Shown piece after piece: positions 34,643-45,715 of a DNA stretch of 64,000 bases. Within the stretch, counting starts at the first letter, position 1. Each line of letters begins with the position of its first letter. Origin of the DNA: Labia minor (Eukaryota > Arthropoda > Insecta > Dermaptera > Spongiphoridae); NCBI GenBank assembly GCA_963082975.1, contig OY720344.1, forward strand, positions 93,253,228 to 93,317,227, read 5' to 3'. The notes under the pieces were generated by a model. It worked only from the letters and a program-made list of their open reading frames with translations. It ran no database searches and had not been told where the DNA came from. The translations under genes were made by a program, and so were the position numbers.

Positions 34643-34752
34643 AATGTTAATTATAAGTTCATTTCTCAACGAGTTGTATCTTTAAATTATTTTTATTAAT
34701 GTTAATTATAAGTTCATTTCTCAACGAGTTGTATCTTTAAATTATTTTTATT
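34643..34752. repeat. 55-bp tandem duplication in hAT 5' region
   Basis: Two identical 55-bp units starting AATGTTAATTATAAG. The same pair is in hAT copy 2 at 59644-59753, so it predates the last transposition. Confidence 0.9.
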
Positions 34753-34940
34753 AATTTAATTAATTATAATTAAATTATAGCTAATAATAGTTTATTATAG
34801 CTAATAATTTTTTTTAATTTTTAGTGTAATTTGCATGATCATTATTTTATAAAAACACTAAACACATTTTGCAATTTCCCAGAAAGGCTGTTTTTGAGAG
34901 TAAGTATAAGTTAGTTTTATGAATAAAAAATATTTATTTT

Positions 34941-35029
34941 AATAATATTTTAGAATCAAATTACGAAATTAATAATATTTTAGAATCAAATTACGAAATT
35001 AATAATATTTTAGAATCAAATTACGAAAT
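34941..35029. repeat. 3 x 30-bp tandem repeat in hAT 5' region
   Basis: Three head-to-tail units AATAATATTTTAGAATCAAA..., the last one base short. It is conserved in hAT copy 2 at 59942-60030. Confidence 0.9.
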
Positions 35030-35258
35030 ATATTTATTATATAAATTAATATTCATTTAAAATGATATTAAATCATTTATTTAAAATGATTTAAAACATT
35101 TATTAAAATGATTTAAAACATTCATTTAAAATGATATTAAAACATTCATTTAAAATCATATTAAAACATAGCTAGTAAATAATAATTCGTTATATTTATA
35201 TTATATTTATATTATATTTATATTATTGTAGTTCAATGTTAATAAATTACTCCATAAA

Positions 35259-37109
35259 ATGGATCGTTGGCTACAAACTGGTTCAACACAGAAACGGAGA
35301 GAATCAGATGATGAGGCATCAACAGCAAACTCTACCAAGAAACGCAAAACTAGAAAATATTCGGATGATTATTTATCATTTGGATTTACTTATATTTGCA
35401 ACAATGATGTGGAAAGACCAGTCTGCGTTCTATGTCAGGAAAGTTTATCCAATGAAAGTATGAAACCTGCTAATCTCAGACGTCATTTACAAACAAAGCA
35501 CAGCGAGCATGTTAGTAAGTCTATCGAATTTTTTAAAATGAAAAAAGAAGAACTTAATTCAAGTCAGAAATTGATGGTAAAGACGGGATCTGGTGGTAAA
35601 GCAGTAATGGCATCATATGAAGTAGCTCTACTTATTGCTAAAGCAGGAAAGCCGCATAATATAGCAGAGCAATTAATTCTTCCTGCTACAAAAGTAATTA
35701 CAAATATAATGTTAGGAACTAAAGCAGCAAACGATATAAATTTGATTTCATTATCAAATGATACGGTTAAGAATAGGATTGAAGACATGTCATGTAATAT
35801 AAAAGAAGAATTAATATCGAGAGTGCGCAAAAGTCACTATTACTCATTACAATTGGATGAAAGTACTGATGTCACTAATAATGCCAATTTGTTAGCTTTC
35901 ATTAGATATGAGTTTGAAAATCAAATACAAGAAGATGTATTGTTTTGTGATTCACTACCTTCACGAACGACAGCTAATGACATATTTAACAGTTTGAATA
36001 ATTTTATAACCGAAAATGAAATAGAGTGGCCAAAATGTGTTGGAATTTGCACTGATGGTGCTCGTGCAATGTCAGGTACAAGAACTGGATTGATTGCTCT
36101 TATTAAAAATGTTGCGCCTCAGGTTGTTTGGAATCATTGCTGCATTCACAGAGAATCATTAGCAGCCAAAAATATGTCACCAGATTTGAAAAGAACATTA
36201 GACGAAGTAGTTAAAATTGTCAATTTCATTAAGGCTCGTCCACTTAATTCCAGAGTTTTTAAAATTTTGTGTGAGGAAATGGGTAGTCAACATACACATT
36301 TATTATTACATACAGATGTACGTTGGTTGTCCCGCGGGAAAGTACTCATTCGCCTTTTTGAGCTTCGAGATGAAATACGATTGTTTTTAATAGATGCGCA
36401 TTTTGAACTGACCGAATGTTTCAATGATTTTATCTGGTTAGCTAAGGTGGCTTACTTGACTGATATTTTTACAAAATTGAACGAACTTAATTTGAGCCTG
36501 CAAGGTACTGTTGTAAATATATTTAAAGTTGAAGATAAAATAGAAGCAATGATTAAAAAAATCGACTTGTGGTCGAAACGCATCCAGAACGGTGTATATG
36601 AGTCTTTTCCAACTCTCAATGATTTCATAGAAAGCTCCAGTGAAAAATTGCTTAATCAAACGCGTCAATTATTTGTTGAACATTTAATTACTTTGAAAAG
36701 CAACTTCAGGAAGTATTTTTCTACTCCTGATCCTTGCAATAACTGGATCAGAGATCCATTTAATATGGAAATTACAAATACTAAACATTTATCTGCACCT
36801 GAACAAGATATTCTCGTGGAATTATCATGTGATACAACTTATAAACTAAAATTTAACAAAACTGAATTGAGCAACTTTTGGTTACTTCTCAGGTCAGATT
36901 ATCCTGCGCTTGCAAATAAAGCACTTCAACACTTGATTCCATTCTGCACAACATATTTATGCGAACAAGCTTTTTCGGTACTATTTTATATTAAGTCTAA
37001 ATATAGAAACAAATTAAATGTAGAGCCGGATCTTAGATTAAAAGTTTCCAATATTAAGCCAGATATTGAGATTCTTGTTTCAAGAAAACAACTGCATACA
37101 TCTCATTAA
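35259..37109 (+). CDS. hAT transposase with BED-type zinc finger (copy 1, intact)
   Basis: 616 residues from ATG 35259. The N-terminus is basic (KKRKTRK, 27-33, a possible nuclear signal). A BED-type finger follows: Cys56-x2-Cys59 ... His76-x4-His81. The RNase H-like catalytic acidic residues are probably Asp200 (QLDESTDV), Asp266 (CTDGARAMSG) and Glu569 (CEQAFS), with the CCxH motif at 294-297 and DVRWLSRGK at 353-361. The hAT C-terminal dimerisation region covers about 535-590. The sequence type is that of the ZBED5/SCAND3/FAM200-like branch of hAT. It cuts and pastes the element through its inverted repeats. No lesion was found. Compared with copy 2 it lacks three residues (MSK after GG113) and differs at R14, P142, T508 and R545. 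Confidence 0.93.
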   Translation: MDRWLQTGSTQKRRESDDEASTANSTKKRKTRKYSDDYLSFGFTYICNNDVERPVCVLCQESLSNESMKPANLRRHLQTKHSEHVSKSIEFFKMKKEELNSSQKLMVKTGSGGKAVMASYEVALLIAKAGKPHNIAEQLILPATKVITNIMLGTKAANDINLISLSNDTVKNRIEDMSCNIKEELISRVRKSHYYSLQLDESTDVTNNANLLAFIRYEFENQIQEDVLFCDSLPSRTTANDIFNSLNNFITENEIEWPKCVGICTDGARAMSGTRTGLIALIKNVAPQVVWNHCCIHRESLAAKNMSPDLKRTLDEVVKIVNFIKARPLNSRVFKILCEEMGSQHTHLLLHTDVRWLSRGKVLIRLFELRDEIRLFLIDAHFELTECFNDFIWLAKVAYLTDIFTKLNELNLSLQGTVVNIFKVEDKIEAMIKKIDLWSKRIQNGVYESFPTLNDFIESSSEKLLNQTRQLFVEHLITLKSNFRKYFSTPDPCNNWIRDPFNMEITNTKHLSAPEQDILVELSCDTTYKLKFNKTELSNFWLLLRSDYPALANKALQHLIPFCTTYLCEQAFSVLFYIKSKYRNKLNVEPDLRLKVSNIKPDIEILVSRKQLHTSH

Positions 37110-37495
37110 ATATGTAAGTTATATTTAATGAGATAGATGCAGTTATTTTTTAAAATATTTCTTATTTAATATTTTCTGAAAAAAATTATAAAATATTTAT
37201 ATGAATTTAATGTAAGTACCCATTATAATTTGTGAGATTTGTTGCTATGACAATGTTTGTATTTTCTTTCTTCAATATTATAATTTCTAATAAAATGTGT
37301 TCTACAATATGCAAAAAAATCGTTATTCACCAATCACTGTTAGAAATATTCATCATATATCCTTGTCCTTATGAGATCGTAAGCCAGAAATTAATTAATA
37401 AAATGACGTAAAGTACCTAAAGTTGTGATGGGGGTCCGTCAAAAAAAATTTTTTCAAGTGGGGGTCCGTGGAGTACATAAGTTTAAGAACCTATG

Positions 37496-37503
37496 ATATA
37501 ATG
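37496..37503. repeat. 8-bp target duplication of hAT copy 1 (right)
   Basis: ATATAATG, identical to 34170-34177; further TAATG units follow as a small microsatellite. Confidence 0.9.
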
Positions 37504-39261
37504 TAATGTAATGTAATGTATGAAGTGAATATTGAACTTGATAATCTTAATATTGCAATGCAATATACATTTTTCTGTAATCAATAACAAATGGATAGAT
37601 CCTTATTTACTTATTTTTTTATTTAAGCCTTTTTAGATGTACAATTTTATTATAATTATGGTATTTTTATAATTAATTTTATATTTAATATATTTATATT
37701 TATTATAATTTTTTATCACAATAGAGTTATTTGATTTATTTTTAGATGTATTTAAAAATAATTAAAATTAAAATGTTTAGAACTTTTAGGATATATTTTT
37801 AATTTAAATGTTTGAGATATTTCTTTGGGAGATTTTGGTCACAGAATCCCCCGAGCGGATCAGAAGAATTAAGGGTGAAGAATTTATTATTTAGATCCTT
37901 ATATAAAAGATAATTATTATTATTTATTTAGCACAACAAAACTATTTAAAAGACATGAATAAATGAAATTAAAAAGAGAAGTCATTTAATAATTCTGTTT
38001 CATTTTAAAGTATTTTTATTATTATTATTATTTATTTATCACGTTTTTTAAATGATTTTTGCCAACGATGTGAAAAGAAACAAGAATTATAAAATCATAA
38101 TCTACTTAGAAAAGATAAAAAAATAAATTAAATGAAATTTTTCACTAAAATATAATTCTTCTTTTTTTTTTTTTTATTTAAAAGTAATAAATAATCCCTG
38201 AGGTGGGCAAGTGGGGCGGGAATTATGATATAAGATTCAGAGAAATTTCAAGAAATTAAGAATATTCTCAATTAATAAATTATAATTCTAAAATCTTCCA
38301 CTTAAAAAAAATGAATTGAATAAATATGTATTATTAATTGCATTTTAAAAGGAATTTTATTTTCTCTCTTTCTCTTTTCATCTGTAAATTTAAAAAGATC
38401 AAACTTCAAAAGTAAAATCAAATAAATGAATAAATATAAATAAATATAAATGTTTTTAAGTCATTTTAATTAAAATTATACTAAATAAATATATATTTAA
38501 ATTTTATCTACTGGAAAATGACAGTTTTAAACGTTTGAAAGATTGATATATATATATATATTTATATTATACGTATGTTCGATTTAAAAAAGAATTTCAG
38601 ATTGTGAGATCATTATTATTAGATTTCCACTCTGAAAACTCAACCACTACCCCCCCCCCCATCTCTGTCTCTCCCTCTCTCTCTAAATCAACTATTATAT
38701 TAGTTCATTTATTTCTATTTTCTGTTTATTTATTTTTTTAATTATACAATTTTTTTATCATACCCATATTTTTTGTTTTCACTCAAAATACAATATCCAC
38801 GAAAATAGTTCATTTTTAATCAATTAATTTTTTTTCCATGTAACGTTTATATCGGATTCATATTTGATAGAGCAGATATACATCAAAGAGAGCAGCTCTT
38901 TTCGGACTGTTTGTTTGATATTCTCTGTTTGTTCTTTTTACTGTGAAATAGAGAATGGTTTGGGCTTGCGCCTGGCAATATCTGCTCTCTATATGTAAAT
39001 ATTCTCTTTATCTGGTACTTTTCAAATTGATTCACTCATAAATTATTTCATTATATATATACTATATAGGATATTCTAAAATAAACTGATAATTTATTAT
39101 TTGTTTTTTTTTTAAATAAATAATAGATTTTTATTTTAATTTGCAATTACTATATAATAAATTATCAAGGAGCTTCCCAATATTTTCTCTATGTGTTACA
39201 TGATCTGGATTTTTTTTTTTTGATATTTAAACTTTTATAAATTTTCAATTGAAGGCGCCAC
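37504..39261. other. AT-rich spacer
   Basis: No gene recognised. A perfect 11-bp inverted repeat (AGAGCAGATAT at 38869, ATATCTGCTCT at 38978) brackets a less AT-rich 100-bp stretch and could be a decayed foldback element. Confidence 0.35.
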
Positions 39262-39530
39262 AGGGTAGGAGGTAGCGTAGCTGGTTCATAATCTCGTGAT
39301 CCCGGGTTTAAGTCCCGGGCAAGGGAATTTTTCTAATTGGGGTCTATGGGACGGAGTCAACCCATCCTCGGGGATCAAAATCCTACATAAAAAGTAGCGC
39401 CTCCGATCAAGAAAATCAAGGTAAAGGTTGATAAGACCCGTTCTACTGGTCATAGGTCTCCTAAAGAATATAACCGACTTGAAAAGCCTGGTCATGGGTA
39501 GGATGTACAAAAGTCAGAGGTTTTTTTATA
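39262..39530 (+). mobile_element. tRNA-derived SINE, full-length copy
   Basis: The head is tRNA-like: an A-box-like TAGCGTAGCTGG (39273-39284) and a B-box-like GGGTTTAAGTCCC (39304-39316) inside a CCCGGG...CCCGGG arm. The body continues with GGGGTCTATGGGACGG, GATCAAAATC and AAGTAGCGCCTCCGATCAAG, to a tail ending GTACAAAAGTCAGAGG and a T-run. The internal pol III promoter layout identifies a tRNA-derived SINE. Relatives are at 3283, 39950, 41565 and 44735. Confidence 0.75.
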
Positions 39531-39949
39531 AATTTCACATAAAGTTATGATACTTTAGATATTATTATATTACTCAACAAGATTTAAAAATTGGATTCCT
39601 ATTTGAAAATTTATGCTAATAAGTTTTATACTTTAGTAATATTGTTTCAACAAATTAATATAAACGTAAATAATAATCATAATAATAATAATCTGTATAT
39701 AAATAAAGATAAAAATATTTTAATTACTCCATGAATTTGAATATATAACAATTGAGAATTCAATGGTATAATTTTTTATATTTCGAACATATTTCGCTTT
39801 TATAATTATAAAAAAAAATGTAATTATTATATTATTATGGGATTGGACCCTTGAGGTTTATCCCTTTTACATTCTTCTTCTCTGGCCCATAAAAAATTTA
39901 ATAGAATCAAAAAGTAAATTAATTTTATTTATTTTTAAGCTTGTTGAAA

Positions 39950-40225
39950 ACTATCTGGCAGGCAACTCGTTTGTTGATCTCCTGGTCTCAAGTTCAAGTC
40001 CCAGGTCTGCCAAGAAAGTTTTTCTTTAGCTTCTCTGGAAATGAGGTCCACCCAGCCTACGTGATCAAAATTGGGAAGTTATAATTAGCTGCTTCGGCTA
40101 AGAAAATCTAGGCAAAGATCCGTTGTTCGGATTAAACAACAACTTTTCCTCGTTTAAACGGTAACCGACTTGATAGGGGCTGTCTTTTCAAAGGATGTAC
40201 AAAGGTCTAAGGGTATATGTTATTT
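39950..40225 (+). mobile_element. tRNA-derived SINE, diverged copy
   Basis: CTGGCAGGCAACTCG and a B-box-like AAGTTCAAGTCCC form the tRNA-related head. The body shares GTGATCAAAATTGGGAAGTT and the GTAACCGACTTGATAGG / GATGTACAAAGGTC tail with the other copies. Confidence 0.65.
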
Positions 40226-41564
40226 ATTGATTTATATGTATTTTCATTTTCATTGTATACACTAAATTATGAGAGATCATTACGTATATTAGTTTTCTTT
40301 TGTTCAACACTAATTCTCTCTCTCTCTCTCACCTAAACAATTATTCATACTTTAACTTAGACAAAGATAAACGAATATAAATGATAAATATCGACTATTT
40401 GAAAAAAAATTAATCTTACTTAGAAATCTTACGATGAAGCTTACTTACCCTTTTCTAAGGCTGAATATAGTAGACTTAGTAAACCTAGAGATTTACATAT
40501 CGAATTCCTTTACTTAATTGATATTCGTGATAATATCGTTAGGCAAACAAAACCTTGTATTCGAAAATTTAAATTCATTTTCTAATCTTAAATCATCAAT
40601 AATAAAATAAAAGAAAAACATCTTAAACTCGATAAAATGTTTGGGGTTTAATTCTTTTTGTGGAAGGCTTCACTCAACTGGAACTCATTTCGTTCAATTG
40701 GGAGTTGTTTTTCATCATTGCAAGTCATTTGAAGTGTCGTCTTTCCTTAACCCCACCACCTGAACGCTCCAGGCTTGTATTTGTCTAGATAATTCAGATT
40801 AAAGAGGGATTTTGTTTGGCTTTCCAATTAATAAATCATTTCCCAATTGGGGAAATAAGAGAGAGGTAAGTATCTCTTTAAGATGATCCCTCGTTTCCTT
40901 CACCCCTTATTGCACCCTTAACCCCCACCATCAACACCACCATTTCCCACTCTTCTCTTTTCCCACCCTTGGCAACTCATTTAACAAATTCTAATTATCT
41001 CCAAACACAATATTCATATTTTAATTAAATGGTGCCTGAATAAATAAAGCGCCCAGAGAGTTGCGACTCCAGGAGAGGGGGGGGGGGGGGTGCGAGTGGA
41101 AAAACAAAAGTTTCCGAAAATATATTAATCTATTAAAATTAAGATTCAAAAGTTAATCATCGTTCTCTCTCCTCCTATTTTCTCTCTTTTTCACTCCAAT
41201 TACTTTCATTTGTTCTTTATACACAAACTAAATTATTTATTTATTTTCGTTTAAATTTATGAAGATTCAATAAAATGAAAAAAAAACAAACTTTTTTAAT
41301 AAACAGAACGATATTAGTTACCAAGAGAATATATTTGAAAATATTCAATCAAAAATAAAACTGTTAACTCAGTTTAACTTATATTTTATTTTAAATCAAA
41401 TATTTAAAATAAATAAAGAAAAAGTTGGGAACATGGCTGCCAAAATTTTCTATTTTATTAATCTATCTAAAATTGATTAAATAATAATTTGATATTAGTT
41501 TAATTCATTTAATAATATATATATATAGTGTGCACTACGTTTCCTTACTAAACTTATAAGCTCG
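40226..41564. other. spacer, no gene recognised
   Basis: Includes a less AT-rich stretch at 40640-40990 with no usable frame, and a G-run of about fifteen at 41079-41092. Confidence 0.35.
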
Positions 41565-41770
41565 GGGTGACAAACGAATTTTTTTCTTTTTGGGGTCTGG
41601 TACGAGGTAGACCAACCCTACGTGATCAAAATTAGAAAGCTACAATACTTGAAGTCGCCTCTGATTACAACAATCAAGGTAAAGCTTTTGAGAATCTATT
41701 ATACTCATCACACATCATCTCTACCCTACTTAGGCGGCAGTCAAATTAAAAGGCTCAGGCCCTTGAAGGG
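41565..41770 (+). mobile_element. SINE fragment (body and tail)
   Basis: Retains GGGGTCTGGTACGAGG, CCTACGTGATCAAAATTAG and GCCTCTGATTACAACAATCAAGG from the SINE body. The tRNA-like head is unrecognisable. Confidence 0.5.
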
Positions 41771-42724
41771 CTGCAGCGGCAAGGAGTGAATAGTTAAGTG
41801 ATAAAGTGATATATCTATATATATAAAAAAAGGTTTTTGTCTGCACATTGCTCAGAATTTAAAATTTTTTTGCATATCTTCACGTTTCATGACCTCAAGA
41901 ATCCAAAAGTGACTTTAGAATTTTTCATGTCTGTCTTTCTGTCCGGAAAATAACTAATTTATAAACTCAGAATTGGCTGAACCGATTTCTATGAAATGAC
42001 AATATAATATTCTTATATACCTCTATAGTAACATAGGCTATAAATTTTATTAATATCTAATCAATAACCGAAGAAATTAATTTTTTAAACTTTATTTAAT
42101 TCTCCGTGTTGTTCATTCTAGCGGAATCATTTTCACAATGTGTATATATTAATTATTATAAGAAGTCCCAAACAAAGAATTAATATAATATTTTATTTCT
42201 AAATTCTAATATTCAAATATCATTTCAATTAAATAATTTATTCTAAAAGTTCTCATTTTAATTATTATTTAGATCATATTTAACTTAATTTTTATTTATT
42301 TATTTCTTTTAAGGGAGGAAATTAACTATGATCTAAAAAAATTAATAAATGAACTTAATAATAAAAAAACAAATAAATCAATTTATTTAAATTAATACTA
42401 TTAATGAATGTATATATTGTTAATTTAACTATAGTTTTATAACGTTAATTATGTTAATTTTATTTTTATAAATTGTCTCAAGTCTCTAACTTTGCATTTT
42501 CTCAAATTTCATTATAATTAAAAATAATCAATAAAAATTAAACAATGAAAATAAAATATCAAAATGAAATAATCAAGAAATATTATACTCTGATTCTCTA
42601 TATATACTATACTTATGAACCGGAGGCGGAGGAAATATTAGGAGATATCATTGCGGGTTCAGGCCAAATCGATCAACATTAATTAAGATATTTTCATTAT
42701 GACAGAGCGTAGGAAGGGACGTAA

Positions 42725-43072
42725 GGCCCGATTCACACACAAGTGGCGTATAGCACTGGCGTGGTTCTGGCGTGGAACAGGTTTGTAATGTAATTGCATT
42801 AGCTTATGACTCAATACCCACAGATATGGCGTGTTGGAGGCGTGGAAAATGGCACGAAGACCACTCCGCTCCGACTCCACCGGTGGCTCGTAGGGACTGG
42901 CACGCCACTTCTAGACCATTTGGAGTGGTCTTCGTGCCATTTTCCACGCCTCCAACACGCCATACGCCATATCTGTGGGTATTGAGTCATAAGCTAATGC
43001 AATTACATTAACAAACCTGTTCCACGCCAGAACCACGCCAGTGCGATACGCCACTTGTGTGTGAATCGGGCC
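42725..43072. mobile_element. PIF/Harbinger-like foldback MITE (348 bp)
   Basis: Ends GGCCCGATTCACACACAAG and its exact inverse, with arms of about 150 bp almost fully complementary around a short loop near 42870-42930. TAA at 42722-42724 and 43073-43075 is the 3-bp TWA duplication expected for PIF/Harbinger. GC content is far above the surroundings. Frames inside are by-products of the palindrome. Confidence 0.82.
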
Positions 43073-43077
43073 TAAGA

Positions 43078-43190
43078 GAGATGGGACAAGGGCTCAGTAT
43101 AGGGACACTTGGAGAAATGTTGTTGCGGCCAAGAACTTTCGAGTATCTTTGAGCCACATAGATAGATAGATATAACATATACAATAATAA
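43078..43190 (+). pseudogene. LINE 3'-terminal fragment
   Basis: GGGACACTTGGAGAAATGTTGTTGCGGCCAAGAACTTTCG matches the last coding segment (R-N-V-V-A-A-x-x-N-F) of the relic at 4720-5160, in the opposite orientation, and likewise ends in a GATA repeat. Confidence 0.6.
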
Positions 43191-43403
43191 TATATATAAT
43201 TAATTTACTGATTAAATTAAAATATATTTTAAATAAGAACACAAAAAGAAATGAATGTTTTATGTAATATACTGATTGAAACAAAATGGATGAAAACCTT
43301 TTACTACTCTTAACCAAATACTATGTACCACTCGGGGGGGGTACTGGGGGCGGAGTCCCCGTCTAGGTGTGGAGAGCGCCGAAGGCGCTCTGAGCAGCTA
43401 GTA

Positions 43404-44734
43404 TATATATAAATGTTTCATTTTAATTAATATAATCGTCATAATTACACATAAATAAATAAATAAATAAAAATAAATAATAAATAAATCAAAATTAAAA
43501 TTTAAACAAATATGATTCAATAAATTTCGTTAATGATTTGAAAATGGAAAAAGGTGACTTCATCAACAATTTAGTAATAATTATATTATTTTAAAATAAT
43601 AAAAATAAAATTTAAATTTATGAAATTGATCATTTCTATTTTTAAATATTATTTATTCATAATATTCATTTATTATTTCGGTATAATATTATATTATTTT
43701 GACATAATTAATAATACAAATTTAGTTTCTTCTTGTCCTAGAGAGGTAAATATTATTTAAATAGAATATATTAATATCAATGTTTTTTTTCTATATTAAA
43801 TAAAATAAAATTAATTTCTAAATTGTCCAATATGAATATATAATATAAATGGATGGGTAAAATTTATAAATTAATGAAAACATTTTTTTCATCCGACAGA
43901 AAGTGGTTTATATGAAGTGGGATGGGATTGAACTGGTACCATAAAATATTCTCATATTTCATAGCCTGGACAAAGATAATATGGATAATTTAGAAACAAA
44001 ATGGCATGACAATTTATAAATTGTTAGTAATTTTTAAACGTTTTCTCTCGCGTAGCAACCAAACTACCCCCCCCCCCCCTCCTCCATTTCCAGACTTTTT
44101 GTCATTTTGATTAATTTGCAACTAGTTATCAATGGCATAACTAAATTCAAGTTAGTTTTATTATCATAACTCCTATGCATTTTATCTAACATATTAGAAT
44201 CTATTAAATTATGTATATATATTAAAATACTACCATATATATACATTATATATATATATATATAATATCAGTGAAAGACAACTACTTATTGTATTATTCA
44301 TTGCTTTATTAGATTATATATATTGTATATATAGATGAAAATAGATTGCATTCATTTGTTATCTGTATTTCAACAGATATTTATATAAAGATAGACTGAT
44401 TAACCTCTACCAATCACTCATGAGGATGATAGTCAACAGATTATTTATTTGCCATATCGTATTCATACCAGGAAATCGAATGTATACTTCTATAGGCAAT
44501 GATTAATAACCATCATAATAATCATAATTATAATATAGGACATTATCTATAATAAATTTTAAGATTCTCATCTCTCTCTGATGGTTTATTTCAAAAATGA
44601 CTACAAAACTAAAAAAATATTAATATTGGTAAATAACCAGGATAATGATAATTTATTAATATTGGAAGAAAATTAATGTATATAATTAATAAAATATTTA
44701 TTTTAATTATTCTAATATATCTATTCATGATAGT
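43404..44734. other. AT-rich spacer with C-run
   Basis: Nothing coding recognised. A poly-C run occurs near 44066-44081. TA microsatellites are at 44211-44263. Confidence 0.4.
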
Positions 44735-44903
44735 TTGTGAATAACAACTTCCCGGGCCTGGCAAGGAGTTTTTTTCTAGGTGGGGTCTATGGCAAGGGTC
44801 GGGAAACTTTTTTAGAAAAGGACCTAGTATCAAAATTTTAAAGATCTTGAGGCCTGACATGCTAGAATATATATTATATTTAACTGTCCTATCGAAGCAT
44901 CTA

Positions 44904-45200
44904 CGAGGGTTGCCTTTTTAATATTTAGGGATTAGAGAACAAAAACATGACAAATCGCTATATTGTTTTTCAAAATATTCCCCATGAAGATCCTTACACT
45001 TTTGCATGCGTTTTAACCAATAGTCGAAGCATTTCTGAGCCACTCTGATTGAGGTATCTCCAAAACATGCATTCTGAACGCAGCAAACTCTACTTCCAGT
45101 GTTGAAAAACGTTTACCTCTGAGTTTGTTTTTAAAAAAGAGTTTGAATAAAAAAAAGTCATTCGGTGCCAAGTCATGACTATAGGGCGGATGTAGTCTGA
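44904..45200 (-). pseudogene. mariner transposase C-terminal fragment
   Basis: Minus strand: LHPPYSHDLAPNDFFLF contains the last catalytic Asp of the mariner D,D34D triad. It is followed by KLRGKRFSTLEVEFAA and, after a frame change, RMQKCKD-type and GNILKN-type end motifs. The plus-strand left edge TA-CGAGGGTTGCC resembles a mariner inverted repeat at a TA target. The N-terminal two thirds are missing. Confidence 0.75.
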
Positions 45201-45204
45201 AACC

Positions 45205-45335
45205 TTTCCATTGCTTAGCCATCGAATTTCTGTATAGTAGGGAAAATCAGGATATTCTACTTCGATTTCTAATAAAAATTCACGAAACTGACGATGATTA
45301 AGTCCACGAAAGCGAATAAAATTGACCACTGACAC
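45205..45335 (-). pseudogene. hAT transposase internal fragment
   Basis: Reads VNFIRFRGLNHRQFREFLLE then YYTEIRWLSNGKV, the block around D-x-R-W-L-S-x-G-K in ZBED5/GTF2IRD2-like hAT transposases (compare DVRWLSRGK in the intact transposase at 35259-37109). The frame runs straight into mariner sequence, so the two transposases are fused out of context. Confidence 0.75.
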
Positions 45336-45715
45336 AACTACTTAAATAACACATGACAAATTGAGGTGTTTTCCACAAAGAACTTGATGGTGAATTATAC
45401 TTGCGATCATCTCTCACAAATTTTCAACTTGATTGTTGGCACATAATTTAATTTAATTTTAATTTTTGAACGTAAAATGACAATATTTATCCGCGGGCTG
45501 TAGTTTGCCGACCCCTGGTCTATGGGACGGGGTCAACCCTGCTTCCGGGATCAAAATTGGGAAGCTCCTTGATAAAAAGTAGCGCCTCCGATCAAGAAAA
45601 TCATGGTAAAGCTTGATAGGACTCGTTCTTCTGATCTTAGGACACTTAATTAATAAAACTGACTTGATAGGTGTTAACCTTGCGTGGGACGTACAAAAAA
45701 TCTGAGGTTTTTTTT

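Larger units (their letters stand above)
34178..37495 (+). mobile_element. autonomous hAT transposon, copy 1 (3318 bp)
   Basis: Ends CAGTGGTTCTTAAACTGTGG and CATAGGTTCTTAAACTTATG (reverse complement of the right end) are imperfect inverted repeats. The right terminus ends TATG rather than CACTG. Subterminal GGGGGTCCGCG / GGGGGTCCGTG motifs occur in both ends and may be transposase sites. A perfect 8-bp duplication ATATAATG flanks the element. A single transposase ORF lies between about 1.1 kb of 5' and 0.39 kb of 3' non-coding DNA. Confidence 0.93.
41814..43401 (+). mobile_element. putative non-autonomous Helitron with nested insertions
   Basis: 5' end A|TCTATATATATAAAAAAAGG; 3' end has the hairpin AGAGCGCCGAAGGCGCTCT, seven bases, then CTAG|T (CTAG at 43398-43401). 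TC...hairpin...CTAG between A and T with no target duplication is the canonical Helitron signature. The interior has no Rep/helicase ORF; it carries a Harbinger-like MITE and a LINE 3' fragment. The 43325-43401 terminal segment is also found inverted at about 26360-26438. Linking this 5' end to this 3' end is inference. Confidence 0.55.
44793..45517 (-). mobile_element. defective hAT element inserted in SINE (725 bp)
   Basis: Left end CAAGGGTCGGGAAACTTTT, right end (inverse) CAGGGGTCGGCAAACTACAG. GTCTATGG at 44785-44792 and 45518-45525 is a perfect 8-bp duplication of SINE sequence. It holds a hAT transposase fragment interrupted by mariner sequence, so it is an internally rearranged, non-autonomous derivative. 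Confidence 0.85.
44735..45715 (+). mobile_element. tRNA-derived SINE split by a hAT insertion
   Basis: The SINE begins around CTTCCCGGGCCTGGCAAGGAG and resumes after the insertion with GGGACGGGGTCAACCCTG, through AAGTAGCGCCTCCGATCAAG, to the tail ending GTACAAAAAATCTGAGG and a T-run. The two halves join exactly once the 44793-45517 insertion and one duplication are removed. Confidence 0.75.

Noticed and set aside
42683-43011. Overlapping open frames on both strands in the palindrome
   Set aside because: They mirror each other because the MITE is an inverted repeat; not genes.
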